From Bidens hawaiensis (lineage: Eukaryota; Streptophyta; Magnoliopsida; Asterales; Asteraceae), in the NCBI GenBank assembly GCA_021521415.1, contig JAIQDT010005478.1, positions 62,001 to 126,000 on the forward strand: a DNA stretch of 64,000 bases. The letters run 5' to 3'. The translations under genes and the position numbers were made by a program. This document shows, in pieces, positions 21,758-31,636 of the stretch. The notes beneath the pieces are model-generated. The model searched no databases. It was not told where the DNA came from and saw only the letters and a program-made list of their open reading frames with translations. Every line of letters starts with the position of its first letter. Position 1 is the first letter of the stretch.

Positions 21758-21932
21758 TGTAGGAACCCGTTACGGATCTAGCCGCTAATACGATACATCT
21801 ATTATGTACAAGATCTAAACGTTAAATTATTACTTTATTGATAAATATGGATGAATACATTATGGTGGATGGAAATAACTTATGGAGAGCATAATTTAGA
21901 TCTATTACGGACACCGAAACCGTGCGCTAACA
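21758..21932 (-). repeat. Element C 5' LTR, 175 bp, internally deleted
   Basis: Lacks 119 bp that are present in the 3' LTR, including the TATA box, so its promoter is gone. The TSD copy GCCTG follows at 21933-21937. Confidence 0.85.
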
Positions 21933-22109
21933 GCCTGTTACTAGAGTCACTCATGTATTACAAGATCCGGATACATACAAAAGGATTGCAACTCTGAGTA
22001 GCACAAGCAGATTCAATCCTGATGAAGTGTATGAAGATTTACCATGGATGATGGTCGATGACATTGAAATTCCTCGTTTGCATGAGATATTGGCTGAGGA
22101 AGTACAGGA

Positions 22110-22200
22110 TGAGGAGAGTGAAGATGATGAAGGAGATGATGGGGATGATGATTCAGATGAAGGAGATGATGGGGATGATGATTCAGATGATGATAATGAT
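22110..22200 (+). repeat. Acidic 30-bp repeat in the E2 extra ORF
   Basis: The 30-bp unit encoding DEGDDGDDDS occurs twice in tandem (about 22126-22185), embedded in a longer GAT-rich run. Confidence 0.7.
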
Positions 22201-22487
22201 GAGGATAATAATGACAATGCTGGTAATGAAGAAGGGGATGATGCAAATTTTGAGGATGAAGTACAAGATCAAGGGGAGTCTCCACCCATACCTACACCAC
22301 CAACTACACCACTTGGCACTCCACCACAAACACCACCCCACCCACCATCACTAATTTCTCAAACATATCAAACTCCACCACAAACACCACCTTCCTCTCC
22401 ACCACTAAATGGCCAAACCACCCAATCCCCACCCACTCACACACCCATCTCAACCCTAAGCCAAACTAAAACCTTACACTAATCCCT

Positions 22488-22620
22488 AACCCAAACACCA
22501 CCTCAAACCACAACCCAAACACCACCTCAAACCACAACCCAAACACCACCTGAAACCACAACCCAAACACCACCTCAAACCACAAACCAAACACCACCTC
22601 AAACCATAACCCAAACCCAA
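22488..22620 (+). repeat. 24-bp minisatellite in coding frame
   Basis: About 5.5 copies of a 24-bp unit ('aacccaaacaccacctcaaa' plus 4 bases) encode an eight-residue QTPPQTTT-like repeat. The unit length preserves the frame. Copies differ by single bases ('cctgaaa', 'cacaaacc', 'cataacc'). Confidence 0.85.
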
Positions 22621-25600
22621 CCCTAGACCCAAACCTCAAATCCTTTACCAGAACCATTTCACATATCGCCACCCACTACACCTCCCCATATTTCCAACCT
22701 TTACAAGAGAAACTTTGATCTGATAATTGAAGCTGTAAGGTTGAGGGGAGAAAATGCAGAATTGAGGAGTGATAATGAGGAGCTGAAAGCTCAGTTGGCC
22801 CTAGCCTATTCACGAATTCAAACCCTGGAGCAGGAGGTTAAGAAGACCTTAGCTGCCCCAAAACAGAGGGAGAATATTATTATGCCAACTGATGTTGTTG
22901 GTACTAATGATGATGTGATGGAAGATGCAGGTGTAAAGTCTATTGATCATGATGGTTTGACTTGTATTTTAAATGCATACGATGTTTCTGATAATGAGGA
23001 GAGTAGTGAAAGAAGAATATTAGAAGAAGATTATGAAGTTGATTTGTCTGGGGGAGAAGAGCAAAATTATGATGTAGACAATGAAGTTTTAAACATTGTT
23101 TAAAGAGATGAAGATGATGTGATGACAATTGAGAAGGGGGTAGAAGATGAAGCTGAAAATATGATTGATGAGAATGTAGCTACCACTGATATTGCTACTG
23201 ATATACCAGCTGATGTTGCAGCAGGTCCTCTGACTGCAATAGATATAGCAACTGATGTTGTGACAGATGTGGCAACTGATGTGCAAACTGATGCTTTGAC
23301 GGATGAAGGTGCTGCAACATCAGAAGATCAAATAAGTTCCAAGAGGGTAGAGCATGATGCTGAGATGGATGATTTAGAAAAAGATATTGATGATTTTCCT
23401 TCTGAAACTGAGAGTGACAACAAAAGGAGGCTAGCCAAAGGCAAAGCCATTGCTGAGAAGGTAATTGAGCCTGTTAGGGCAGATACTGAGGAGGAAGAGT
23501 AAGTAGATGAAGTTGCTGCTGCTGCTGCCAGAAGGCTGGAACAAGTAATGAGTGAAACATGGGAGAGGGAATACATTGCCCGAACCGTAACTACAGAAGA
23601 GCTAGCAGAGCAGGAGACATTGGTTGAGCAGGCTAATATTGCAAAAACTTTAGATCAGGAGGAGGAAGATGATCAAGAGGTGATTGATACCATGATTAAT
23701 CTGAAGAAGACTGAAGAAGTGAATAATTCACTTTCCATGGTAGTGAGCAAGTTTAGTCAATCTCAAAATCAGCCCCAAAATGAAACAAATTCAACAGCTG
23801 AGCCAGTAAATTACTTGAATATGGAATTAAATTATGAAGAAGTTGGTGAGTCTATGGCATCAATCTTTGCCAAGGAATGGACTAAGCAGATTAAGGAAGA
23901 TATAAGACAAAATCCATTTGATTTGGAGTGTACGGATTATGCAAGATATGAAAAGAAATATATAAGAAAAAGGCTTAGACCTGATGAATATGATCAAAAT
24001 ATGAACAGAAAGATGGGCAAGTGGGATGATAAGAACCAATACTTTGTTGAGACCCCAAATGATCAAGCAAGTCCTCTTAGGCCAGTTCCTCTTCAAATGT
24101 TGAGGCCTGAGGAAGTGGTTCAAGGAGTTCCAAACATTTCAGTTGATGATACTCCAACTCCAAATGAACCAAAAATTGATGCTGTGAATGAATCAACAGA
24201 GGAGGAGGATGCATCTGATGATGATGATGTTAATGATCAGGGTAAATTTGATGAAAATGTTGATGTTGTGTCCTCACGAGTAAAAATGACAGAAGCTCAA
24301 AGGGCAAACATTCAGCAAAGCTTGATTGATGCCAAAAAGAAAAATCCTCTGGTAATTAAACTGATGAATCATTGATTTAGTTTTGAAGATCTAGTTTCCT
24401 TGAATGATGTTGAGCTGCAAAGAAAATTTGATAGAGAAAGGGACATCATTAAGAAACAAATGCAGAAAAAGAACAGAGACAGTCAGAAGTATAGAGAATA
24501 TTTGAGACGTCATGGCTACTCTGAAAAAGATTTGACTCATTTCAAGTTTGAGAAGCTTAGAGAAGCATACCACAACGCTAGAGAAGCTGTTGCAAAATAT
24601 GAAAAACAAAAATTTGCAAGGGCAGCTGAACTTGCTGAAAAGCTTGATAAATTGAGAAAGAACTTTGGTGGTAGATGTGGATATCTGTTGGATAAGGGTA
24701 TGTCACAAGAATTGGTGAATAGCTTGTCTTAAACTGTCTTTGACTATCATTATAATAGACTGCAATAGAAAGACAAGTTAAAGAGAGTTCAACCTGAGTC
24801 ATCCATTAGGCAGTCAAGGGAAGAACAGCCTGAGCCTCCCAAAAAGAAATGAAGAATTATGACATTGAGAAAGAAGAAGTAGGCTGAGAAAGAATCTAAA
24901 AGAGCTGAAACTGAAGAAACCCCTATCCCAGTGGAAATTAAAGAAGAACAAATGGATGAACCTATAGTTCCATGGGAGAATGAAGAAATGATTCAAATTC
25001 TAAAGGGTATAATGGTGAATCAAAAAGGATTGGATGTGAATGCCTTTAATGCATTAGATAAAGATCAACTGAAAGAATTAATTTACATGCATAAGGCTGA
25101 ATGGGAAAAAGTACTATTGGAAGGTGAAAACCCCAGAAGCTTTGTCGAAGGAAGGTTTGTGCCAGCATGGCTATTGAATAATCCAAAGATAGTTAAAATG
25201 ATTACAAGACTTCACAGAGATGCAGGTGAAAACTTTGCAGATCTTATCAACTATCCTGTTGAGCTAATTGAATCTATGTACATGAAAGCTTTTTCTGTAT
25301 CAGGTCATAGCAAACCCATGAGGTGTATTCCATCTAGGCCCTCTGCCTCAAGGCAACATCCATCAGCAAGCAGGGGTGAGTCAAGCAGAGCAGGATCCCA
25401 AAGAGAGATCTACCTAGGACTCTGTACTATGACTTCAGTCTCTCAATATTTGAAAGTAATTATGGAGAGTAGACAACTGAGAGACGTTATATTTAGAGAT
25501 GATTTTGCTGATTATTCAAGAAAGCAATTGGAGAAGATGGCCACACTTGATTTGTATGATTATCATGACAGTAAAAAGATGGCCGGGAGACAACAAAATG

Positions 25601-26094
25601 AGCTTTCAAAGTATTTAAGAAGTGAAGCTGAAAAAGGGTTCCCATTTCTTGATGAAAAGAAAAAGGGGAAACTAAATAAGCAATAGCAAGGAAGAAAATC
25701 AAATCGAATGAGAAATATAAGAAGTGATGAATTGAATTATCAGTTGTCAGTCGAAAACAACAATCCACTGTCAAATATGAATACATGTATTGGTATGAGG
25801 AGAAGAATGACACGCCCAAACTATAGTGTCCAGAAGAATGGCATCATTGCTGAAATTGAATACAAGGAAACTGATGGGCACTATATTCTTCGAAATTCAG
25901 ACGGACTTATCTTGGGTATAATCAAAATTGATGAAGACCTGAATTTTATGCACAATGAAGATCTTAGAGGAATAAGGGATATGACTATTCTTGAGAGCCA
26001 CCCTCATTACCAAATCCTGTTCATCTTTCAACAAAGGACAGAAATGGTAATAATTAATCGAAAACAAGCAGCCTATGATGCAAGAAAAAGATGA

Positions 26095-26250
26095 AAATCA
26101 TAGAATAGGATTTGCTTTGTAATGTCTATGGACAGATTTTGAATATTTAATGAATTGACTTTATGAATATGTAATTTGATTTTGATTTGATTTGTATTTT
26201 GACTAAGTATATGTAACCTTAGAGATGTTTAGGGACAACTGATATGTTCC
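26095..26250 (+). other. E2 sequence between the extra ORF stop and the PPT
   Basis: T-rich non-coding trailer with repeated 'ttgatttgatt' words. Nothing else seen. Confidence 0.4.
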
Positions 26251-26265
26251 AATCTAGGGGGAGAT
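26251..26265 (+). other. Polypurine tract of E2
   Basis: 'aatctagggggagat' directly before the TGTTGAC start of the 3' LTR, the classic copia plus-strand primer. Confidence 0.8.
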
Positions 26266-26339
26266 TGTTGACTCAAAGATTTGACCTAAAAGAAGTATAA
26301 GGAAGATTGGAATCTTCTCAACCTCCCCAGAAATGCCTA

Positions 26340-26930
26340 AGTATGGAATCCGAGCACACTTGGACTCCCGGGCAAGGTTTACTTACCTTAGAAAGGTATT
26401 TTGTCCATCGGGCAAGGTTATCTTCTAGAAATCTTCTTTAGTGTATATCCGAGCAGGGTTCACTATGTCTAGCAAGAGTGTTCTTCATAGCCAAGCAATG
26501 TTTGCGTACGAGTAAGCTCTTGGCTAACCAAGATCATGAAGCCAAATAATTGGAAGATCGGGCAAGGTATTCATCAATAAACAGTGGTCCGATCAGGCTT
26601 GATTAAAGTATAATGAAATATCTCAAAGGACTATTGTCAGGCAGGGTTCAACTCCAAGCAGGCTACAGTGTTACCAGAACACTTTGCTTTGCTAATGTTA
26701 TTCACTAGCAAGGAGTTGACAGGATCGTTGAAAAACAAGGTTGCTCGTAACATCATGTCGGATAAAGTTTGATATGATCAAGAAAATTGAAGTATGCTAG
26801 GTGAGTATTTTCTTAGCAAAATACTCCTAAGTAAAGTCTACCCGGAGAACTGTTCCGGAGCATACTTCAAGGTTACCAGGTCTACTAGGACAAGAAGGCA
26901 CTATGCCTACTCCGAAAAGACAAATGTCAT
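26340..26930 (+). repeat. CCGRGCAAGGTTT repeats in the E2 LTR U3
   Basis: Examples: 'ccgagcacactt' (26349), 'ccgggcaaggttta' (26367), 'atcgggcaaggtta' (26398), 'ccgagcagggttca' (26449), 'gatcgggcaaggtatt' (26556) and 'gtcaggcagggttca' (26637). Same motif and strand as 17130-18070. Confidence 0.7.
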
Positions 26931-27047
26931 AAAGTCTACCCGGAAGACATGTTTCTACACTTACTATAGTTTTGAATATGTAATTTGATTATGTACCAAT
27001 CATTAGGGTTTCTAGAAGGTATGACAGCTGTCAGGAGGTGGCAGGCC

Positions 27048-27055
27048 TATAAATA
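27048..27055 (+). promoter_or_regulatory. TATA box of the E2 LTR
   Basis: TATAAATA, in 'ggcctataaatagaa', downstream of the LTR repeat array. Transcription of an LTR element would start about 30 bp later. Confidence 0.65.
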
Positions 27056-27419
27056 GAATATTTTAGGGCACGCCTCCTACGTATTTTTGACAGCAGACTT
27101 TACACTTTTCAGACCTAAAGGAATATTCTCTGATTGAGTGTGACGGCTGTCATAGAATAGTACGGATAAACTTTCCAATCAAGAAACCCTAATCGATTAA
27201 CATTTTTATGAATCATTTATATAAATGGAAATCTTTTGAGTGATTTTTTGTGTCTGTTACATTCATTAATCCTTAAGCAACTACTCTGTTTGTTTTTGAT
27301 TCCGCCATTAACAAACAGTTTTCTTACCCAAAATAGCAACTGTTATTAACTCTCTTGTCGACACATTTATTGTGTGAGTTGTGACTTAATAGTGAGTGAG
27401 AGTGATTATTCGGGACCGA

Positions 27420-28489
27420 CATTCTACTTGTTTATCGTGTCTGTACCATGTTAGTTTTGATCTCATCATTCAATATTACCTTTCAACACTCTTCAACCAA
27501 GTATATACATCACTCTCCATCATTCTTCATTTTCTATATATTTTTATTTATACAATTTTTATATTTAAAATATATCTTTAAAACTATAATATATATAAAA
27601 TAAATTAAAATGTATAAATTAAAAAAGTGGAAACACTTACATTAATTAAAGAAAATACAAATCATAAAAAAATGGAAAATATATACAAATCATAAAGCCG
27701 AACCTTGCGTTACCTCCGGGATCAGATTAAAGTTGGGATCCATTTTGGGCTGTATAGAAAATTTATAGAAGAGAAGTGTGTTTTTGTATAAGATAAGAGA
27801 GTGTTTGATAGACGACATGGTTGTATAGAAATGATTTATATATATATTAATTAAATTGATTTTTTTCAAATTTAGCCATTAAAAGGTCGGACCCACCACC
27901 ATTGGATGAATGAACCGCAAGACCATACTTATTCACCTCAAGTCACTCATGATCAGAAAAAAAGAGAGTAGGGGGGGGGGGGAGTTCCAAGGGTCTCACG
28001 CGATGATATGGCAACCATGTAGGACGAGTGGAAGACCCCCACTGATGCATACCCCTCGACCTAAGCAACTATTAATAATCATTTAATCTCAAAATCAATT
28101 AAAATCATGAATTATTTTTTTCTTTCTTCAACAGAGTGTCCCCAATCCAATTTTATTGGTTTAGGGTGGAGGTTTGATACTCGGGTATCTTGGTAGGGGT
28201 CATATACTTCGCGGTAAACACCGGCTCTAGGGTCTCAAAACTAACTGGAGGATACTTCTCAAATGTAGTATATCCCGATTATATTTTAGTGAATTAAGTT
28301 GTTGACTAACCATTTAATGATTAGTTTTTGTTCTTCCTCATAAATAACTAAACATGTAGACAAATTTTATACCACTTTAGTCCAACCAATTTTATACCCA
28401 CTCTTCTTTATAACTTTCGTACCCACTCTACCCTAACCATAATAATGAACTTGAGTTTTCTTCTCGTATATATTCCACCCGACAATTAC
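27420..28489. repeat. Second copy of the E1 flank, interrupted by E3
   Basis: Matches 980-2070 and continues at 43446 after E3. It includes the same G tract (27970-27982, different length), the 'ccctcgacctaagcaac' block and the 'taactggaggatac' inverted repeat. 27366-27419 is a short unassigned junction between the E2 LTR end and this block. Confidence 0.7.
28485..28489. other. Target-site duplication of E3 (left)
   Basis: ATTAC here and at 43446-43450. The undisturbed site is present once at 2072-2076 in the E1 flank. Confidence 0.95.
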
Positions 28490-28600
28490 TGATAGTGCAC
28501 GGTTTTGCATCTTGAGTCTTTGTAATTATCGTTAACGTTTTGTTTATTATTTAATGTAATAATTAGTTAATTTATTATCTAGTTCGTTAAGTTTAAGTAC

Positions 28601-28748
28601 AGTTCGCTAGGGGATGTTAGCGAACTAAGACATTAATTGTATTCCCTCCTGATTCGTTAGGGGATGTTAACGAATCAGGGGGTGTTTCGTTAACTTAATG
28701 TATGTAAAGAAGGAGAGTCTGGTTCGCTAGGGGATGTTAGCGATCCAG
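28601..28748. repeat. Three palindromes with common loop in the E3 5' LTR
   Basis: 28601-28626: AGTTCGCTA-ggggatgt-TAGCGAACT. 28648-28679: CCTGATTCGTTA-ggggatgt-TAACGAATCAGG. 28719-28748: CTGGTTCGCTA-ggggatgt-TAGCGATCCAG (fully paired in the 3' LTR). Loop and spacing are constant, while stems change on both sides together. Copies in the 3' LTR: 43033-43058, 43080-43111 and 43151-43180. Confidence 0.95.
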
Positions 28749-28757
28749 ATCCTCTTC

Positions 28758-28782
28758 TATATATAGTGAACCCCTGTTCACT
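28758..28782 (+). promoter_or_regulatory. TATA box and adjacent hairpin of the E3 LTR
   Basis: TATATATA (28758-28765), then AGTGAAC-cccct-type loop-GTTCACT. The 3' LTR has a different loop base but an intact stem. It lies 10 bp after the last palindrome. Confidence 0.7.
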
Positions 28783-29015
28783 GTTTAATTAAGTTTTGAG
28801 AGTTAATTATCGAACCTTTGTCCAATTGTTCTCTCGATCTTCAACCTAACCTTATATGAATTACGATTATACATATACTGATAATATATAAACACATAAA
28901 CACCTAATCTATGGTAATTATGAGCTAGATCTATATAAACGTATTAATTGGTTAAACACAGATTTGAGATATGTTATAGTTACTGTTATTGATTGTTTAA
29001 TCGAGTTCCAACAAG

Positions 29016-29027
29016 TGGTATCAAAGC
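29016..29027 (+). other. Primer-binding site of E3
   Basis: TGGTATCAAAGC two bases after the LTR, matching the initiator-tRNA-Met site TGGTATCAGAGC except for one base. Confidence 0.85.
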
Positions 29028-30099
29028 TGTTGGTTGCTCAATTACACTTGATTTGGTGTTTAATTAGTTTTCATTTTGGTTAATTTTCTGTTTTGGGTCA
29101 TTTTGAATCAATTTATCGTTGAATTGATTGTTTTACGGAAGATTTGGACTAAATTTGAGGTTGATTAAAGTATTGGAAGGAATTGTGAGTTGGAATTGAG
29201 TTTTGGTTGGGTTTTTGAGTGGATTGGAACTGTTTTCGGTTTAAGTCCGAAACAGAGTTTGTATTGTGGTTAAATTGGATTGGGAATCGGAGGTATTTGG
29301 TATCGAGGATTAGTGTTTTGGATTCGCGATTTGTTTGCGAGTTGTTTGATAGGTTAATTGTGTAATTTGGTCATGAATTGTGGTTGTATTACGGATTTAC
29401 ATATTCTGGGTTTCTGGGTTTAGTGTTCTTCATTTTCCAGATTCTGGAAATCTTCTTTGAAGATTTGAAGATGAATCTGATTCGTTATCATCTTCATGGT
29501 GATTCGTGTTAGTATTCACTTTGATTCGTTATCTAAATTAGCTGATTCGTCATAACTTTCAAGTGATTCGTTTTCCAGTTCGTGTTATTTGTTAATTCGT
29601 GTCATTTGATTCGCTACTTGGATAAACAGATTCGTGTGATACGTGTCCACATTGGGATTTGTGTCATAAAAACATTTGCCACGTGGCATAGGGAATCAAA
29701 GTTTGTTACAAACGGTTATAACAACTTGATTCGTTATAGTTGATTAGCTAAATCAACTGTAACTGATTCGCTATAGTTTGATTTGTTATCAACTGTAGTC
29801 AATTCGTTATCTTATTCGCTAAGAATTCCTTAGTGATTCGTTACTGTTTATCACTTGATTCGCTAAGATTGATTCTCGGTGATTCGCTTGGTTAATTTGC
29901 TTGGTTAATTCGTTAATTTTCTAATTTGTTGATTGATTCGTTAAGTTCAGTTGTGATTCGTAGACTGATTCGTTAACTATCAATCTTAACTTCGTTAAGA
30001 CTTGATTCGTTATTCTACTGTTTACATTTCGTTATAACTGTTCACAGATTCGTTAACCTAAATCGTTATTTGATTCGTTAAACCATTGAATTTTCAAAA
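29028..30099 (+). repeat. E3 leader with GATTCGTTA cluster
   Basis: An untranslated leader of about 1.07 kb. From 29460 to 30090 it contains some 25-30 copies of GATTCGTTA/GATTCGT variants, mostly in one orientation, up to the gag start. The first 430 bp are G/T-rich without repeats ('ttgggtttttgag'). No ORF is supported. Confidence 0.75.
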
Positions 30100-31636
30100 A
30101 TGGCCGGTATGTATGCATTGGCATCTCAAAATATGTTGATGCAACAAATGTTGCAACTTGATACCGAGATAGGTTCACATTCTAAATGTCCAAGATTGAT
30201 GAAGTTTAGTGACTTTGCCAAGTGGGAACCTCGGTTTCGTGCTCATTTGGGATCTGTTCACCCTGATTGCTCCTATTGTCTCGATGAAGTTTATAAGGAA
30301 CCGTTAATTGGTGATGATACTATTGGTTTTGTTCCTAAAGCTGTTTCTTAATACTCTCAAGAAGAAAAGAAAGCTTTAGAAATCGAAACAAAAGATTATT
30401 CCACTCACACTATGGCATTTCCAGAAAATATCTTTCATCAAGTGGTTAACATAAAGAGATGTGCTTCTCTATTTCAACATCTTCGTATGAGAAGTATGGG
30501 GAACACTGTTGAGAGTAAGAAAGTAATGCTCAAGTTCAGTTTTGAAACTTTAATCTATTGAAGGGAGAAACAGTTGAAGAGATGATCACAAGGTTTATTC
30601 ATTTAATTGCTGAAATGGACAAGATGAAATTGGAAATTTCTGAAACAGATAAAATTGACACTAGTAAGAGTGTGCTTCCAAGTTCTTATTCAACATTTCT
30701 CATGATCTTAAAAAAGAATGATTACTTCTTGAACGAAGACTTGACTGCACTTGAATTTTTACAAAAGATCGAAGCTAGAGAATATGATCTTAAGTGTCAA
30801 AAATCTTCCAAGGAAAATCAAGATCCAGCTTTCTATGGTGGAAGTATGCCTCTTAGTTCTTCAATTTCTCCAATCAAGGCTTTTCTTACCCAAGCTACAA
30901 GTGAAAAAGAATCAACTATGTACAATGATCCAAAAGTTTGTTTCTATTCTGCTGGTAATTCTGGATTGTCTGGTGGTTCTAGAAGTTCAACTACTACTAA
31001 TCCATTTGCTTCACCACCTAGTGTTAATATGAAAGAAGCTGAACAAACTTTGCTTTTCAGACAGCTTTCATGTCTTCATATGAAAACTTGGTGAGTAGTA
31101 AAATTGCCACAAGTGATTTAACTGATGAGGATTATGATCAGATAGATCCAGATGATTTGGAAATCATGGATTTAAAGTGGAACATTGCTATGATTGTCCG
31201 TAAGGTTAAAAGATTCATGTAGAGAACTGGTAAAGATCTTTCAGCTTTAAACAAGAAATTGGGCTTTGACAAATTGAAAGTAAAATGTTATAATTGTCAA
31301 GAATTTGCGCATTTCGCAAAGGAATGTGACAAACCAAAGAAAGAATATACTGGTTCTCGTGGTCACCATCAAAATACTTCTACACCACGAGGTAGTGATG
31401 CTGAAAAGAAACCATCCTCTTCTACAACACAAGCAATGTTAGCAGATGGTAATGATTGGTCACAATGGTTACTATGTAATGATGCTCAAGCAAATTTGGC
31501 TATGTTCGGGTTACATAAAGATTGTCAAGATACAAGTGGGAGTGAGATGTCTTCTGATAGTGATTCTGGATCTGATTCTGATGACTCTTGCGACAAGCCT
31601 CCAACAGTATTTTCTTGCATGGCCAAAATCAATGAG
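30100..31636 (+). pseudogene. E3 gag (exon 1 part): capsid region and first zinc knuckle
   Basis: Starts MAGMYALASQ, with CPRLMKFSDFAKWEPRFRAHL early on, then a UBN2-type gag region (GETVEEMITRFIHLIAEM). A CCHC zinc knuckle, CYNCQEFAHFAKEC, lies at about 31287-31330, and an acidic S/D tail (DSDSGSDSDDSC) precedes MAKINE. A stop at 30349-30351 looks like CAA to TAA when compared with E4 (ISQYSQEE). Two further frame changes lie before 31259. The last stretch (from 31259) is in the same frame as protease at 33320. Gag packages RNA and forms the particle. Confidence 0.8.

Larger units (their letters stand above)
19175..21932 (-). mobile_element. Element C: non-autonomous LTR retrotransposon, 2758 bp
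   Basis: Ends TGTAGG...AACA on the plus strand, with TSD GCCTG on both sides. LTRs are at 19175-19468 and 21758-21932. The primer-binding site GCTTTGATACCA (plus-strand view, 21744-21755) lies next to the right LTR and the purine tract next to the left one, so the element points to the minus strand. The 2289-bp interior shows no intact ORF; a gag relic is possible around 19790-20330 but not convincing. The element interrupts the E2 extra ORF and is therefore younger than E2. Confidence 0.9.
21938..26094 (+). pseudogene. E2 extra ORF, main part: one 4.1-kb frame broken only by stops
   Basis: All long segments (from 22027, 22741, 23119, 23548, 24400, 24931 and 25708) are in the same frame. They are separated by about ten in-frame stops and no net frameshift. 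In order: acidic D/E/G repeats (22100-22260), P/T-rich region with TPPQTPP repeats (22270-22680), a short coiled coil (22750-22850, ENAELRSDNEELKAQLA), D/T/A repeats of TDIATDV type (23170-23310), acidic and K/E-rich helical stretches (23380-24900), and a C-terminal region with GIIKIDEDLNF and REIYLGL motifs. The natural stop is at 26092-26094. Its C-terminus only weakly resembles E3 IKIIDPMW. No signal peptide or membrane segment is seen; function unknown. Confidence 0.7.
26266..27365 (+). mobile_element. 3' LTR of E2, about 1.1 kb
   Basis: Starts TGTTGACTCAAAG after the purine tract. The right end is placed at a 'cgacaca' near 27365 and is uncertain, since no 5' LTR exists in the window to compare. 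The first 650 bp contain a dozen CCGRGCAAGGTTT-like repeats (26350-26930), followed by a TATA box at 27048. No similarity to the E3/E4 LTR is seen, so E2 is a different family. Confidence 0.7.
28490..29013 (+). repeat. E3 5' LTR, 524 bp
   Basis: Starts TGATAGTGCACGG (the 3' LTR has TGTTAGTGCACGG) and ends TTCCAACA. It contains three palindromes, a TATA box at 28758 and a short hairpin (GTGAAC/GTTCAC) directly after it. Confidence 0.95.

Noticed and set aside
22013..22285. Frames opposite the acidic repeat of E2 (S-rich and H-rich)
   Set aside because: Mirror translations of the GAT-rich repeat; the plus-strand frame is the one continuous with the extra ORF.
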